The notes under the pieces are model-generated. The model ran no database searches. It saw only the letters and a list, made by a program, of their open reading frames with translations, and had not been told where the DNA came from. Source: an uncultured Ilumatobacter sp. (GTDB lineage: Bacteria > Actinomycetota > Acidimicrobiia > Acidimicrobiales > Ilumatobacteraceae). Taken from it: a stretch of 64,000 bases of DNA. Shown piece by piece: positions 16,536 through 25,328 of the stretch. How positions within the stretch are numbered: position 1 is the stretch's first letter; every line of letters starts with the position of its first letter. Location of the stretch: the NCBI GenBank assembly GCA_938091165.1, contig CALKNK010000021.1:1-64000 (forward strand), given 5' to 3'. The position numbers and the translations under genes are program-made.

Positions 16536-18491
16536 CTACTGCGTCGCGGCGGCGACAATTCCGGCAACGTCGAGGCCGAACTTCGCGTGGATGTTGTTCG
16601 ACTTCGGATCGTGTTGGATGAACTTGGTCGGAATGCCGATCACGTTGACGACTGTTGATGGGGCAATGGTGGTGACCTCGTCTGCAATCGCCATACCGAT
16701 GCCGCCAGCACGGATGCCGTCTTCGATCGTGACGACGCGACGGTGCGTCGCCGCAGCGGCGATCATCGTGGGGTCGAGCGGGGCACAGCAGCGTGCATCC
16801 CAGACGTTTGCGGCGGTACCCGCCTCGGCGAGTTTGGCGGCAGCCTGCTCGGCAATTTCGAGCATCTTGCCAACGGCGATAATGCAGACCTCGGCATCGC
16901 TGGTTGACACCACATGCCGAGCATGGAAACCCTCTCCGACTTCGTGTTCGCCGACCTGTCGCGCTGCGCCGCGTGCGTAGCGGATCGCGATAGGCCCGTC
17001 ATCAACGAAATCGACGGCATCGTGCAGCATTTGCGCGAGCTCTTGTGCGCTTGACGGAGCGAAGACCCGCATACCCGGCACTTTTGACAGTAGCGCCATG
17101 TCGTACACGCCGTGGTGGCTGGCACCGTCAGGACCAGTGATGCCGGCGCGGTCGAGGCAGAAAATGACGGGCAGGCGATGGAGTGCCACGTCGTACACGA
17201 CCTGATCCCAGGCCCGATTGAGGAATGTGGAGTAGATGGTAACGACCGGGCGGAGGCCGCCCATCGCCATTCCGGCCGCACCGGTCACCGCATGTTGTTC
17301 GGCGATACCGACGTCGAAGAAGCGATCGGGAAACCGTTCTTGAAACGGGATCAGCCCCGTGGGTCCGGGCATTGCAGCGGTGATTGCGACGAGACGCGAG
17401 TCTGCCTCGCCCTCTTTGACGATCGCCTCGGCGAAGGCCTGGGTGTATCCGGTGATGACTGCCTTGGGTGGGCCGACCGCTGGATCAAAGACGGGGGCGT
17501 CATGGAGGTGTTTTTCGTCGTCGTCTTCGGCGGGGGAGTAGCCACGGCCCTTCTGGGTGAGCATGTGCACGAGGATTGGGCCTTCGTCGCTCAGTTCGAT
17601 CGCGTTGTGGAGTGCGTGCTCCATTTCTTCGATGTTGTGCCCGTCGAACGGTCCGACGTAGCGCACGCCGAGCGCTTCGAAGAACGACGGCGGCTGGAGG
17701 AACTCACGCACGCCAGCCTTGAACGCATCCATTGCGGAGCCTGCTTGATTACCCACCAGTGGCAGGCTGTGCAGGTAGCTCTCGAGGCGTCGCTGGCGTC
17801 GGACGTACACCGGGTTGAGCCGAATGTCGGTCAGCGCGTGGCTGAGCTTGCCGGCGACTCGGTCAGTAAATGAGGCGGACTCGACCTGAGCGGTGGGGTG
17901 AGAAGCTCGCTCATCATGGCCCTGCACGTTGGCCGACAGATTCGAGACGGTGGGTGCGTATGACCGACCGTTGTCGTTCAGAATTATTATTACGTGTTTC
18001 TTGCCGTGACCGATGTTGTTGATCGCCTCGTAGGCCATCCCGCCGGTCATCGATCCGTCGCCAATCACCGCGACGATGTGTCGATGTGGATCGATGCCTG
18101 CATCGCGAGCGACCGACAGCCCGTAGGCGTACGAAAGGATCGTCGATGCGTGACTGTTCTCAACGTAGTCGTGTTCGGATTCTTCCCGGCTCGGATACCC
18201 AGAGAGACCGCCCGCCTGACGGAGCTGCTCAAACTGTTTTTGGCGCCCAGTCACGATCTTGTGGGTATAGGCCTGGTGGCCGGTGTCCCACAAGATTGCA
18301 TCAGTCGGAGACTCGAACACTCGATGGAGGGCGAGCGTGAGGTCGACAGCACCTAGGTTGGAACCGAGGTGGCCGGCATTTTCGGACACAGCGCCGACAA
18401 TGAAGCTGCGGATTTCGCCCGCCAGATCATCGAGTTCAGGGTAGGACAACCCACGCAGGTCTTCTGGAGAGTTGACCTGTTCAAGAGTCAC
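16536..18491 (-). CDS. dxs: 1-deoxy-D-xylulose-5-phosphate synthase
   Basis: A 651-residue thiamine-diphosphate enzyme that condenses pyruvate with glyceraldehyde 3-phosphate, the first step of the MEP isoprenoid pathway. The N-terminal domain has SENAGHLGSNLGAVDL and the ThDP motif GDGSMTGGMAYEAINN. The pyrimidine-binding domain has DVGIAEQHAVTGAAGMAMGG, followed by the C-terminal transketolase domain. The GTG at 18491 is used: TATCGT ends 7 bases before it, while the open frame upstream runs towards the divergent SDR gene. It heads the operon with the tandem GNAT and the protease. Confidence 0.97.
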   Translation of the reverse strand: MTLEQVNSPEDLRGLSYPELDDLAGEIRSFIVGAVSENAGHLGSNLGAVDLTLALHRVFESPTDAILWDTGHQAYTHKIVTGRQKQFEQLRQAGGLSGYPSREESEHDYVENSHASTILSYAYGLSVARDAGIDPHRHIVAVIGDGSMTGGMAYEAINNIGHGKKHVIIILNDNGRSYAPTVSNLSANVQGHDERASHPTAQVESASFTDRVAGKLSHALTDIRLNPVYVRRQRRLESYLHSLPLVGNQAGSAMDAFKAGVREFLQPPSFFEALGVRYVGPFDGHNIEEMEHALHNAIELSDEGPILVHMLTQKGRGYSPAEDDDEKHLHDAPVFDPAVGPPKAVITGYTQAFAEAIVKEGEADSRLVAITAAMPGPTGLIPFQERFPDRFFDVGIAEQHAVTGAAGMAMGGLRPVVTIYSTFLNRAWDQVVYDVALHRLPVIFCLDRAGITGPDGASHHGVYDMALLSKVPGMRVFAPSSAQELAQMLHDAVDFVDDGPIAIRYARGAARQVGEHEVGEGFHARHVVSTSDAEVCIIAVGKMLEIAEQAAAKLAEAGTAANVWDARCCAPLDPTMIAAAATHRRVVTIEDGIRAGGIGMAIADEVTTIAPSTVVNVIGIPTKFIQHDPKSNNIHAKFGLDVAGIVAAATQ

Positions 18492-18498
18492 GCACCTG

Positions 18499-18504
18499 AC
18501 GATA
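18499..18504 (-). promoter_or_regulatory. -10 element TATCGT of the dxs operon
   Basis: TATCGT on the minus strand ends 7 bases before GTG 18491 (leaderless). Confidence 0.55.
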
Positions 18505-18550
18505 TCCCGCCCGTGGCCCGCGGCATGATTGCGCTTCGTGCTCACCGGCC

Positions 18551-18556
18551 TACAGT
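18551..18556 (+). promoter_or_regulatory. -10 element TACAGT of the SDR gene
   Basis: TACAGT ends 6 bases before ATG 18563. A possible -35, TTGCGC, starts at 18529 with a 16-base spacer. Confidence 0.5.
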
Positions 18557-18562
18557 CGAGCC

Positions 18563-19357
18563 ATGACACTGTCTGGCAGTTCCCCGTTTGACCTCACAGG
18601 ACGCGTTGCCCTCGTCACCGGTGGTAACAGCGGCATCGGGTTGGGAATGGCCGAAGGCTTGGCTGCGCACGGTGCCGACGTAGCGATCTGGGGGACGAAT
18701 TCTGCGAAGAGCGAGAGAGCGATCGACGTGTTGAGTCAGTACGACGTCGAGTTGCTGTCGATCATCTGTGACGTCAGTGACGAACAAGCAGTCGTTCAGT
18801 CAATGGCCGACACTGCCGACGAACTCGGTCGGATCGACGCAGTGTTTGTTAATGCGGGCGTTAGCGGATCATCGTCGAGCTTTCTGGAGATGACCAGCGA
18901 GGACTGGCGGCGCGTCATGTCGGTCAACCTCGACGGTGCGTTCTACACCGCTCGGGAGGCGGCGAAACACATGGTTGCTCGATACGAAGAAGGCGACACT
19001 GCCGGTGGCTCGATTGTGTTCACTTCATCGGGCTCCTCAGAGTTCGGCGCGGCTTCAGGGCAGGCGTATGGTGCGACCAAGGCGGGTGTGAATGCGATGA
19101 TGCGAGGCATCGCGGTGGCGCACGCTCGGCACGGCATTCGGTGTAACTCGATTTTGCCTGGCTGGATTGAGAGCGACATGACCGCACCGGCCCTCAGTTA
19201 CGACACCTTTGTGCAGAAAGTGATGCCGCGCATCCCAGTACGCCGCTGGGGTGAAAAAGAAGATTTTGCAGGCATTGCCACCTACTTGGCTAGCTCAGCG
19301 AGCGCCTACCACACGGGCGACATCATCCGCATCGACGGCGGTTTCCATTCCTTCTAG
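18563..19357 (+). CDS. Short-chain dehydrogenase/reductase (SDR)
   Basis: A 264-residue classical SDR. The NAD(P)-binding motif TGGNSGIG is near residue 20, followed by FVNAGVS (NAG motif), the catalytic Ser in FTSSGS, and YGATK (Tyr and Lys). The C-terminal segment SSASAYHTGDIIRIDGG is typical of 3-oxoacyl-ACP-reductase-like members. The substrate is unknown. It stands alone, divergent from dxs. Confidence 0.92.
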   Translation: MTLSGSSPFDLTGRVALVTGGNSGIGLGMAEGLAAHGADVAIWGTNSAKSERAIDVLSQYDVELLSIICDVSDEQAVVQSMADTADELGRIDAVFVNAGVSGSSSSFLEMTSEDWRRVMSVNLDGAFYTAREAAKHMVARYEEGDTAGGSIVFTSSGSSEFGAASGQAYGATKAGVNAMMRGIAVAHARHGIRCNSILPGWIESDMTAPALSYDTFVQKVMPRIPVRRWGEKEDFAGIATYLASSASAYHTGDIIRIDGGFHSF

Positions 19358-19388
19358 GTAGATTTCGCCCTTTTTGACATGAAATTAG

Positions 19389-19637
19389 GTCAACGTCGAG
19401 AGCACAGCCGCCAGGCGCTTCGGCGCCACTTTTGTTGACCCGTCGGAGTGGTTCTGTGCCGTTACTCGTTGCCCGTTGACACTCGGTGACGTGTTGCTGT
19501 TCCGGGACACCGAGCACATCACAACGACTGGAGCCGAATGGTTCCGACCGCTGCTCGAGGCGGCCATTCGTCCAATCCTCGACGACTCATGGCTGGACAC
19601 CCAAGCTATTCCTGAAAATCTAATCGTCAGCCTGTGA
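19389..19637 (+). pseudogene. C-terminal remnant of an acyltransferase with SGNH domain
   Basis: An 82-codon frame with no start codon, preceded directly by TAG. It ends like the SGNH domain of OafA/YrhL-type acyltransferases: FVDPSEWFCAVTRCPLTLGD, then LLFRDTEHITTTGAEWFRPLLEA, with the conserved D..H pair and a WFC..CP cysteine motif. The full protein would be ~650 residues or more, so over 85% is missing. It lies just after the SDR gene and its end overlaps the convergent methyltransferase gene by 11 bases. These enzymes acylate surface polysaccharides; here the gene is dead. Confidence 0.72.
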
Positions 19638-20385
19638 GTCGGTAGACCGTTACATGCTGGGTCGAGTCATCGGTGAACGGCGAGCAGTCCATCGTCGACC
19701 ATCGCGACTCGACACAAAACCCGGCAGTTGCCGCCATCGCGTCGAGCTGACCGAGCGTCGCCCAGCGCACCATCCAGGGGCGTAGTCGCACGCCGCCCGC
19801 CTCGGTCAACTCAACAAACTGGCCGCTTGCCTCCTGCCTATCGGGGGAGTGTTGCGACACGGACAGCACCACTCGGTTCGCCGTCATTGACCTGACCGAC
19901 ACGTCGGACCGGCTGCGGTTCTCGATGTTGGGGACGAATGCTTCGACAACGAATGCTCCGCCGACCGGTAGCCGTCCGGCGACGGCGTTGAAACACCGCT
20001 GTTGCGCTCCGTCCTCGAGCAAGTTGAAAAGGGTGTTGTATGCGACGAGGGCCGCATCGAACGGACCGTCTGGCAGATCGTCAACCATGTCGCCGGCGAT
20101 TGCGGTAACGCGGCCCGATGGGTCGCGGAGCGTGAGCTGGGCGAGCATGGCGGTACTTGCGTCGATGCCGGTGACGCTCAGACCCGCTTCGACCATCGGG
20201 ACGGCTAAGCGGCCGGTTCCCACACCTAACTCGAGAACGTGGCCACCGATGCCAGCTACGGCGACCATTCGCTGCACCGTGGCGCCGACGTCGGTGACAT
20301 CGGCATACCAGTCGTCGTAGATTTCGGCGAAACCGTCGCCGTACGAGGTCGATTCGTAGCCATGCACCTCTGCAGTGTCGCGCAT
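19627..20385 (-). CDS. Class I SAM-dependent methyltransferase
   Basis: A 252-residue protein with motif I VLELGVGTGRLAVPM, the acidic residue of motif II in VTGIDAS, and the later FDAALVAYNTLFNLL segment. The substrate is unknown. A Shine-Dalgarno-like GGAG lies just before the ATG at 20385 rather than a TAnnnT element. This suggests expression from an upstream gene, and a small membrane-protein frame (20397-20540) does end 11 bases upstream. Its 3' end overlaps the acyltransferase remnant. Confidence 0.87.
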   Translation of the reverse strand: MRDTAEVHGYESTSYGDGFAEIYDDWYADVTDVGATVQRMVAVAGIGGHVLELGVGTGRLAVPMVEAGLSVTGIDASTAMLAQLTLRDPSGRVTAIAGDMVDDLPDGPFDAALVAYNTLFNLLEDGAQQRCFNAVAGRLPVGGAFVVEAFVPNIENRSRSDVSVRSMTANRVVLSVSQHSPDRQEASGQFVELTEAGGVRLRPWMVRWATLGQLDAMAATAGFCVESRWSTMDCSPFTDDSTQHVTVYRLTG

Positions 20386-20396
20386 GAACTCCGATT

Positions 20397-20540
20397 TCAG
20401 CGCAGCATCAGGTCAGGGAGCGTTGCGCGATGGCTTCCATTGGTTTCCCTGAGGTCGAGCACCAAGACCGCAGCAGCGAGTCCCGCGAATACGCCTCCGA
20501 TCAGACCGACGATGACCTTCGCTCTGATGATCGCCGACAT
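20397..20540 (-). CDS. Small membrane protein, 47 residues
   Basis: A 47-codon frame from ATG 20540 to TGA. Residues ~9-30 (VIVGLIGGVFAGLAAAVLVLDL) form one transmembrane helix with a short basic N terminus. It ends 11 bases before the methyltransferase ATG, which has a Shine-Dalgarno sequence as a downstream operon gene would. No promoter element was found before its own start, so the start is uncertain. No family was recognised. Confidence 0.45.
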   Translation of the reverse strand: MSAIIRAKVIVGLIGGVFAGLAAAVLVLDLRETNGSHRATLPDLMLR

Positions 20541-20609
20541 TGCGATGGTGCGTTGCTTGTTGAACTGGATGCTTCAGGTATCGCTCATTGGCGCCAAGTA
20601 AGGCACCGC

Positions 20610-20615
20610 TAGCCT
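20610..20615 (+). promoter_or_regulatory. -10 element TAGCCT of the iscS-mnmA operon
   Basis: TAGCCT ends 7 bases before ATG 20623. The same hexamer and distance precede nfuA. Confidence 0.55.
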
Positions 20616-20622
20616 TACAACC

Positions 20623-21765
20623 ATGTTGACCTACTTCGATCACGCTGCTTCAGCGCCAATGCGCAGTGAGGCGATCGAGGTGATGCAGCCGTATTTGCGA
20701 GATCAATACGCTAATCCGTCAGGATCGCATCGATTCGCACGGCAGGCACGTCAAGCTGTCGACGAGTCGCGTGACCGTGTTGCCTCGGCGTTGGGGTGTC
20801 GCCCCAACGATGTGGTCTTCACAGGATCTGGCACTGAAAGCGACAACATGGCCATTACCGGTGCGGTGCAACGCCTTGGCGGCGCCGCAGTGTGCCCGGC
20901 TGGCGAGCATCACGCTGTGCTTGAAGTCGTCGAACACTGCGGCGGAATCATCATCGGCGTTGATGCCGCAGGCCTTGTCAACCTTGATGACCTGGCTGCG
21001 CAGCTTGAGGGTCGAAACGTTGCGATCGTCAGCGTCATGACGGTCAACAACGAGGTCGGATCAATCAACGATCTCGAAGCTGTCAGTCGGGTGGTGCGGC
21101 GACACGCTCCTGGCGCGCTTGTTCACACTGATGCTGTTCAGGCCGTGTGTTGGGTTGACCTGCGCAATGTGACGCCGCACGTCGACCTGATGTCGCTGAG
21201 TGCGCACAAGTTTGGCGGCCCAAAGGGTGTGGGCATTCTCGTCGAAAATGGCGGGCCGAAGATCGATCCGTTGATCATCGGTGGCGGCCAGGAGCGCGAG
21301 CGTCGGAGTGGCACTCACAACACGGCTGGAATCGTCGCCGCAGCCGTGGCTATTGAGCTGGCCGACGTTGAGCGGGCGGCGGAGATCGCCCGGCTGAGTA
21401 TCCTCCGTGACCGACTCGTCGATGGGTTGCAAGCATCCCTTGATGGTGTCCACGAAACGCTGTCCCGCTCCGACAAGGTTGCGGGCTTTGCTCACGTGTG
21501 TTTCGAGGGCGTCGAGAGCGAATCGCTGCTTTATCTCCTTGATGAGGCTGAAATGTGTGCCTCAGCAGCCTCGGCGTGTGCCAGCGGAGCCATGGAACCA
21601 TCGCACGTTCTCGCTGCTATGGGCGTGCCGCCAGAACGTGCGCTCGGTGCGTTACGGATGACACTTGGTCACACCACGACCGAAGCGGATGTGGAACGGG
21701 GCATCGAGGTCGTCGTCGCTGCAGTCGCTCGGCTCCGTCAGCGCTCTGCACAGGCGGCGTCATGA
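20623..21765 (+). CDS. iscS: Cysteine desulfurase (IscS/NifS family)
   Basis: A 380-residue PLP enzyme that takes sulfur from cysteine to an enzyme persulfide. The PLP lysine is Lys196 in SLSAHKFGGPKG; GTESDNMAI and GEHHAVLEV are family segments (the second holding the catalytic His). The sulfur-accepting Cys319 lies in ASACASGAMEPSHVL, with an IscS-type loop. The mnmA start overlaps its stop by four bases (ATGA), matching sulfur delivery to tRNA thiolation. The order iscS-mnmA followed by a MetE-like gene and ligA resembles mycobacteria. Confidence 0.95.
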   Translation: MLTYFDHAASAPMRSEAIEVMQPYLRDQYANPSGSHRFARQARQAVDESRDRVASALGCRPNDVVFTGSGTESDNMAITGAVQRLGGAAVCPAGEHHAVLEVVEHCGGIIIGVDAAGLVNLDDLAAQLEGRNVAIVSVMTVNNEVGSINDLEAVSRVVRRHAPGALVHTDAVQAVCWVDLRNVTPHVDLMSLSAHKFGGPKGVGILVENGGPKIDPLIIGGGQERERRSGTHNTAGIVAAAVAIELADVERAAEIARLSILRDRLVDGLQASLDGVHETLSRSDKVAGFAHVCFEGVESESLLYLLDEAEMCASAASACASGAMEPSHVLAAMGVPPERALGALRMTLGHTTTEADVERGIEVVVAAVARLRQRSAQAAS

Positions 21766-22805
21766 AGGTGATGTGCGCAATGAGCGGTGGCGTTGACTCG
21801 TCGGTGGCTGCACTCCTGCTGCGCAATGCAGGCCACGAAGTGGTTGGCGTCACGATGAAACTGTGGGGCGGCGACAGCGACACCGGCTGCTGCTCAGTCA
21901 GCGATGTCGATGACGCACGGCGCGTAGCGCAACAACTCGGCATCGATCATCTCGTCTTTAACTTCGGTGACGACTTTGACGCCCACGTAGTTGAGCCGTA
22001 CGTCGAAGCGCATGCCAATGGGGTGACACCGAATCCGTGCATCGAGTGCAACCGATCGGTCAAGTTTGCGCGGCTCGCTGAGCGCGCTGTCCTTCTCGGT
22101 TTTGATGCTGTTGCTACCGGGCATCACGCCAACATTGGTCGAGACGATGATGGAAGGTTGACGTTGTTGCGTGGCGATGACCCGAAGAAGGATCAGAGCT
22201 ATGTGGTGCACATGCTCAATCAGGATCAGCTCGCACGCACGATGTTCCCAGTTGGTGGAATGCAAAAGTCGCAGGTGCGCGAGCTCGCAGCGCAGATCGA
22301 CTTACGGACTGCTGACAAGCCCGACAGCCAAGATGTTTGCTTCATTACCTCGACGGGTGGTCGGGAATCGTTCCTTGGCGACCGTATCCCGTTTCATCGT
22401 GCCGAGGTCGTTGATCTCGACGGTACCTCGCTCGGTGAGGTCGAGTCTGTCGAAATGGTCACCATCGGGCAGCGCAAAGGGATCGGACTGCCGGGAGGCG
22501 GGCCAAAGCGCTACGTCGTGGATGTCGACCCTGTCGCACGTGTGGTCTCTGTTGGTGCGGACAGCGATCTGTTACGTAGTGAACTGATGGTGCACGCCAT
22601 GTCGTGGGTCGACGATGCGGTGTCGGGTGATGTCCTCGTGCAGGCAAGCGCTCACGGGGCGACTCAGCGAGCCACCATCGAATGTAACCAGGATTCGGTG
22701 CGAGTGATATGGGCTCAGGAGCAACGCCGCATCGCTCCCGGCCAGAGTGTGGTGTTCTATGACCTGAGCGATCAGCGCGTGCTCGGCGGCGGCATCGCCA
22801 ACTGA
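21762..22805 (+). CDS. mnmA: tRNA-specific 2-thiouridylase MnmA
   Basis: A 347-residue enzyme that makes 2-thiouridine at wobble position 34 of tRNA. It has the ATP-pyrophosphatase P-loop AMSGGVDSSV near residue 8, the catalytic cysteine in NPCIECN (Cys93, Cys96) and the second redox cysteine in SQDVCF (Cys193). GQRKGIGLPGG and the C-terminal barrel complete the family pattern. The ATG at 21762 overlaps the cysteine-desulfurase stop; the longer open frame from 21555 is a shadow of that gene. Confidence 0.96.
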   Translation: MKVMCAMSGGVDSSVAALLLRNAGHEVVGVTMKLWGGDSDTGCCSVSDVDDARRVAQQLGIDHLVFNFGDDFDAHVVEPYVEAHANGVTPNPCIECNRSVKFARLAERAVLLGFDAVATGHHANIGRDDDGRLTLLRGDDPKKDQSYVVHMLNQDQLARTMFPVGGMQKSQVRELAAQIDLRTADKPDSQDVCFITSTGGRESFLGDRIPFHRAEVVDLDGTSLGEVESVEMVTIGQRKGIGLPGGGPKRYVVDVDPVARVVSVGADSDLLRSELMVHAMSWVDDAVSGDVLVQASAHGATQRATIECNQDSVRVIWAQEQRRIAPGQSVVFYDLSDQRVLGGGIAN

Positions 22806-22815
22806 ACAGATTGAG

Positions 22816-23676
22816 CTACGAGACAGGGATACCCCGTGCTGCTGCCGTGCGAAGTGCTTCACCAGGGCGGCTCGGGCTGATCAGAAATCCGGTCATGTGG
22901 ATCGCCCGACCGTTTGGCTCCTGCGGTGTAAAAGCGAAGACGGCCGTGACGGTTTCTGATGCCTGGACTTCTATTGCAAAACCGCTTGCGGGCCCCGTGA
23001 GGTCGGCCGCTTTGGTGTCAGCGGTAGCGAGACGCATCCCAGCAAGCTGATCTGTTCGGACCATCAATGTGTCGGCGAGTACGACTGGGTCATGCACGAC
23101 GAGTCCGGCGGGAACGAGAACGAGCCAGCGTCGTGAGAGCCGATGCCATTTGGGAACGAGCAGAATGACTCCTGCGATAGCAAGCAAGGTAAGGATGCCG
23201 CCGACAATGAGGTTCCCGGAGGCGATGAAAATGGGTCCGAGTAGAAGCGCCGGCGCCCAAATAACCCACATCACGATTGCGGCTGAGCCAGCAGCCACCG
23301 GAAAGCGAAGCGGAAGTCGCTCCTCGTCGCCGTAAGACGAGGCCTGGACGAAGGCGCGGCCACAGTCGGCGGTGAAGATCGCAACACACGCAACAGCAGC
23401 CGGCACGGTGAGCAGCGCAAGATCGAACGCAGTGGCTCCAGTAGTTGCAGCGATGACGGCAACAGCCAACGACAACGGTGCGCCGACCCGTGCGATGGTG
23501 AGCGACCGAACTGACGGAACAGCAAAGGCGGCGATGACGGCTCCCCATAACGTCCAGCACCCGACACCTGCTGCCCACCGCACTGCATCACTACGATCTG
23601 CGAGCGCGCCTTCGATCGCCGCTCCACCGATGATTGCGACGAGCGCCCATGCTCCTCGAGCGATCCACGCTGCCAT
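22816..23676 (-). CDS. Multi-pass membrane protein of unknown function
   Basis: A 286-residue protein with about six hydrophobic helices (for example GAWALVAIIGGAAIEGAL, LWGAVIAAFAVP, GAPLSLAVAVIAATTG, AAIVMWVIWAPALLLGPIFIA and IVGGILTLLAIAGVILLV). A ~100-residue soluble C-terminal part follows, rich in beta-like sequence (RRWLVLVPAGLVVHDPVVL through FAFTPQEPNGRAIHMTGFLIS). No catalytic motif is visible. The layout resembles conserved actinobacterial membrane proteins with a PH-like tail, but I would not assign a function. It converges on mnmA. Confidence 0.75.
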   Translation of the reverse strand: MAAWIARGAWALVAIIGGAAIEGALADRSDAVRWAAGVGCWTLWGAVIAAFAVPSVRSLTIARVGAPLSLAVAVIAATTGATAFDLALLTVPAAVACVAIFTADCGRAFVQASSYGDEERLPLRFPVAAGSAAIVMWVIWAPALLLGPIFIASGNLIVGGILTLLAIAGVILLVPKWHRLSRRWLVLVPAGLVVHDPVVLADTLMVRTDQLAGMRLATADTKAADLTGPASGFAIEVQASETVTAVFAFTPQEPNGRAIHMTGFLISPSRPGEALRTAAARGIPVS

Positions 23677-23682
23677 GCCAAC

Positions 23683-23688
23683 ATCCTA
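23683..23688 (-). promoter_or_regulatory. -10 element TAGGAT of the membrane-protein gene
   Basis: TAGGAT on the minus strand ends 6 bases before ATG 23676. Confidence 0.5.
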
Positions 23689-23707
23689 CGAGCCACCTTC
23701 GTTGACC

Positions 23708-23713
23708 TACTCT
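23708..23713 (+). promoter_or_regulatory. -10 element TACTCT of the methyltransferase-like gene
   Basis: TACTCT ends 8 bases before ATG 23722; it is divergent from the element at 23683-23688. Confidence 0.45.
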
Positions 23714-23721
23714 GACCGCTG

Positions 23722-24732
23722 ATGAAGTTCCGGCTTTACCTTGAAACTGACTTGAACCGGGTGTTCACGAAGTCGTTGGGTGCAATTGCTGCAGCTGAGC
23801 TTGATGTAATTCTCACTTACTGTTTGATGGCTTCGGAGACGAAGATTTCCCCCGTGGAAGAGGGTCGGACTTCCTTTCTCGACTTCGATTTCGACGGGGA
23901 ACGCGACGCGCTTGTCGAGCAACTCGGACGGCTTTCGGCCACCGCGGCAGCATTCGCAGTCCACGCACCGTCATCACTTGAACCGCTCCCGTTGCGCGAG
24001 CAACTTGCGTTCGGAACCGAGGTCGTGACAGCGCAGCGCTATAGAGGAAAGACGAGCGAACGGCTGACTCGCCTGATGCTCAACGTGGCAAGCGCTGCCG
24101 ACACGTCTAAGGCGGTCGACGACCGTTCGGTACTCGACCCGATGTGTGGGCGCGGCACGACGCTGAATTGGGCTCTGCTTTACGGCGCCCGGGCGACAGG
24201 GCTTGACCTCGATCGCCGTGCGCTCGACGACTACGCAACCTTTCTCGAGCAGTGGGCGAAGATCAACCGTTACCCCCACAAAATGCGGCGATACAAGAAA
24301 CAGAACACCGAGTGCCGGCACTTCGACTTCACCGTGGCAGCCGATCGGGCGGTTCTCGCAGGCAAGACCGTCCCCGATATTCGGACGTTTCATGCGCCAG
24401 CACACAGCGGAGCAGTGGCGGTAGGACGACACGCAATGATTGTTAGCGACCTCCCGTATGGGATTCAGCACCACGCCAGGTCTGACAGCAATCGCAAGCC
24501 GACCCCGATTGGAGATCTCGTTGAGAACGTCGCTGCGCTCTGGCCGTCGCAGATTCGAACCGGCGGCTCAGTCGCGCTGTCGTGGAATACGAAGACGCTG
24601 CGCGCCAGCGATCTAGCGGCGCTGCTCGAACGAGCTGGATTCGATACGGTTGCGACCCGTGGATTTGAGCATCAAGTTGACCGTTCGATCAGCCGTGATG
24701 TGTTACTTGCGAGACGGTCCAATCGAATCTAA
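23722..24732 (+). CDS. Putative SAM-dependent RNA methyltransferase (TRM11/UPF0020-like)
   Basis: A 336-residue protein. The N-terminal ~110 residues (MKFRLYLETDLNRVFTKSLG...) are not a clear THUMP domain. The C-terminal part is a Rossmann methyltransferase with VLDPMCGRGTTLNWAL (SAM motif, Cys/Gly-rich as in TRM11-like enzymes), ATGLDLDRRALDDY, and VSDLPYGIQHH, equivalent to the N/DPPY catalytic motif that methylates an exocyclic amine. A guanine N2 target in RNA is plausible by family. The position between sulfur-transfer and DNA-ligase genes gives no further clue. Confidence 0.75.
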   Translation: MKFRLYLETDLNRVFTKSLGAIAAAELDVILTYCLMASETKISPVEEGRTSFLDFDFDGERDALVEQLGRLSATAAAFAVHAPSSLEPLPLREQLAFGTEVVTAQRYRGKTSERLTRLMLNVASAADTSKAVDDRSVLDPMCGRGTTLNWALLYGARATGLDLDRRALDDYATFLEQWAKINRYPHKMRRYKKQNTECRHFDFTVAADRAVLAGKTVPDIRTFHAPAHSGAVAVGRHAMIVSDLPYGIQHHARSDSNRKPTPIGDLVENVAALWPSQIRTGGSVALSWNTKTLRASDLAALLERAGFDTVATRGFEHQVDRSISRDVLLARRSNRI

Positions 24733-24797
24733 GTGCAGCAGTAACAATTGCGCCAGTGATCGGGTCGGAGTCAGCTGACGGTTTCGCCGATGCTGGC

Positions 24798-25208
24798 TCA
24801 AGGTTCAAGGACGACCCAACCGCGGCGTTGTAGCTCAGCGGCGAGGTCCTCGACGGGCACCCTGTCGAGCGCAATGCCAGAGGCTGCTTGCTTCTTCGGT
24901 GGTGTGCCCTTGGTCTTCGCTTGCGGCTCCGACTTGGGAGCGCTCGGTGGCGGCGGCTGAGGAGCGCGCTTGGAGCCGGGTGGATGCGAGCCGGGCGGTG
25001 GACCGTCGCCGTAGATCTCAGACTCGAGTTGCTGGATGAACTCATCGGCTTCGTTACGGGTAAACTTCCCGCTGGCCTGCCGTTGGGTGAAGCCCATTGG
25101 GCCGCGCGCATCGCGAAAGTCGCTGTGACCAGCCGCCTCAAGCAATTCGAGAAGCTCGCGGATTTGCTTTCCGGTTGCCGGTGGGCCTGCCGATTGTCCA
25201 AACGCCAT
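24798..25208 (-). CDS. Conserved actinobacterial hypothetical protein, proline-rich linker
   Basis: A 136-residue soluble protein with three parts. An N-terminal helical module (GKQIRELLELLEAAGHSDFRD, then GFTQRQASGKFTRNEADEFI, residues ~13-65) is a recurring actinobacterial sequence of unknown function. Residues ~72-108 are a proline/lysine-rich linker. A short C-terminal helix follows (VEDLAAELQRRGWVVLEP). An SD-like AGGG precedes the ATG. No enzymatic motif is visible. It lies divergent from the MetE-like gene. Confidence 0.72.
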   Translation of the reverse strand: MAFGQSAGPPATGKQIRELLELLEAAGHSDFRDARGPMGFTQRQASGKFTRNEADEFIQQLESEIYGDGPPPGSHPPGSKRAPQPPPPSAPKSEPQAKTKGTPPKKQAASGIALDRVPVEDLAAELQRRGWVVLEP

Positions 25209-25328
25209 ATCTCACCCTGCCATACGCACGTGCTGTTATGGCAGAGGCGGTTCATTGTGTCCGGCTGATCGAAAGTGATGGGAGTCTTGGATTCGGTTGT
25301 GACCGGTGGCGCGTGAAACGATGGCAGA

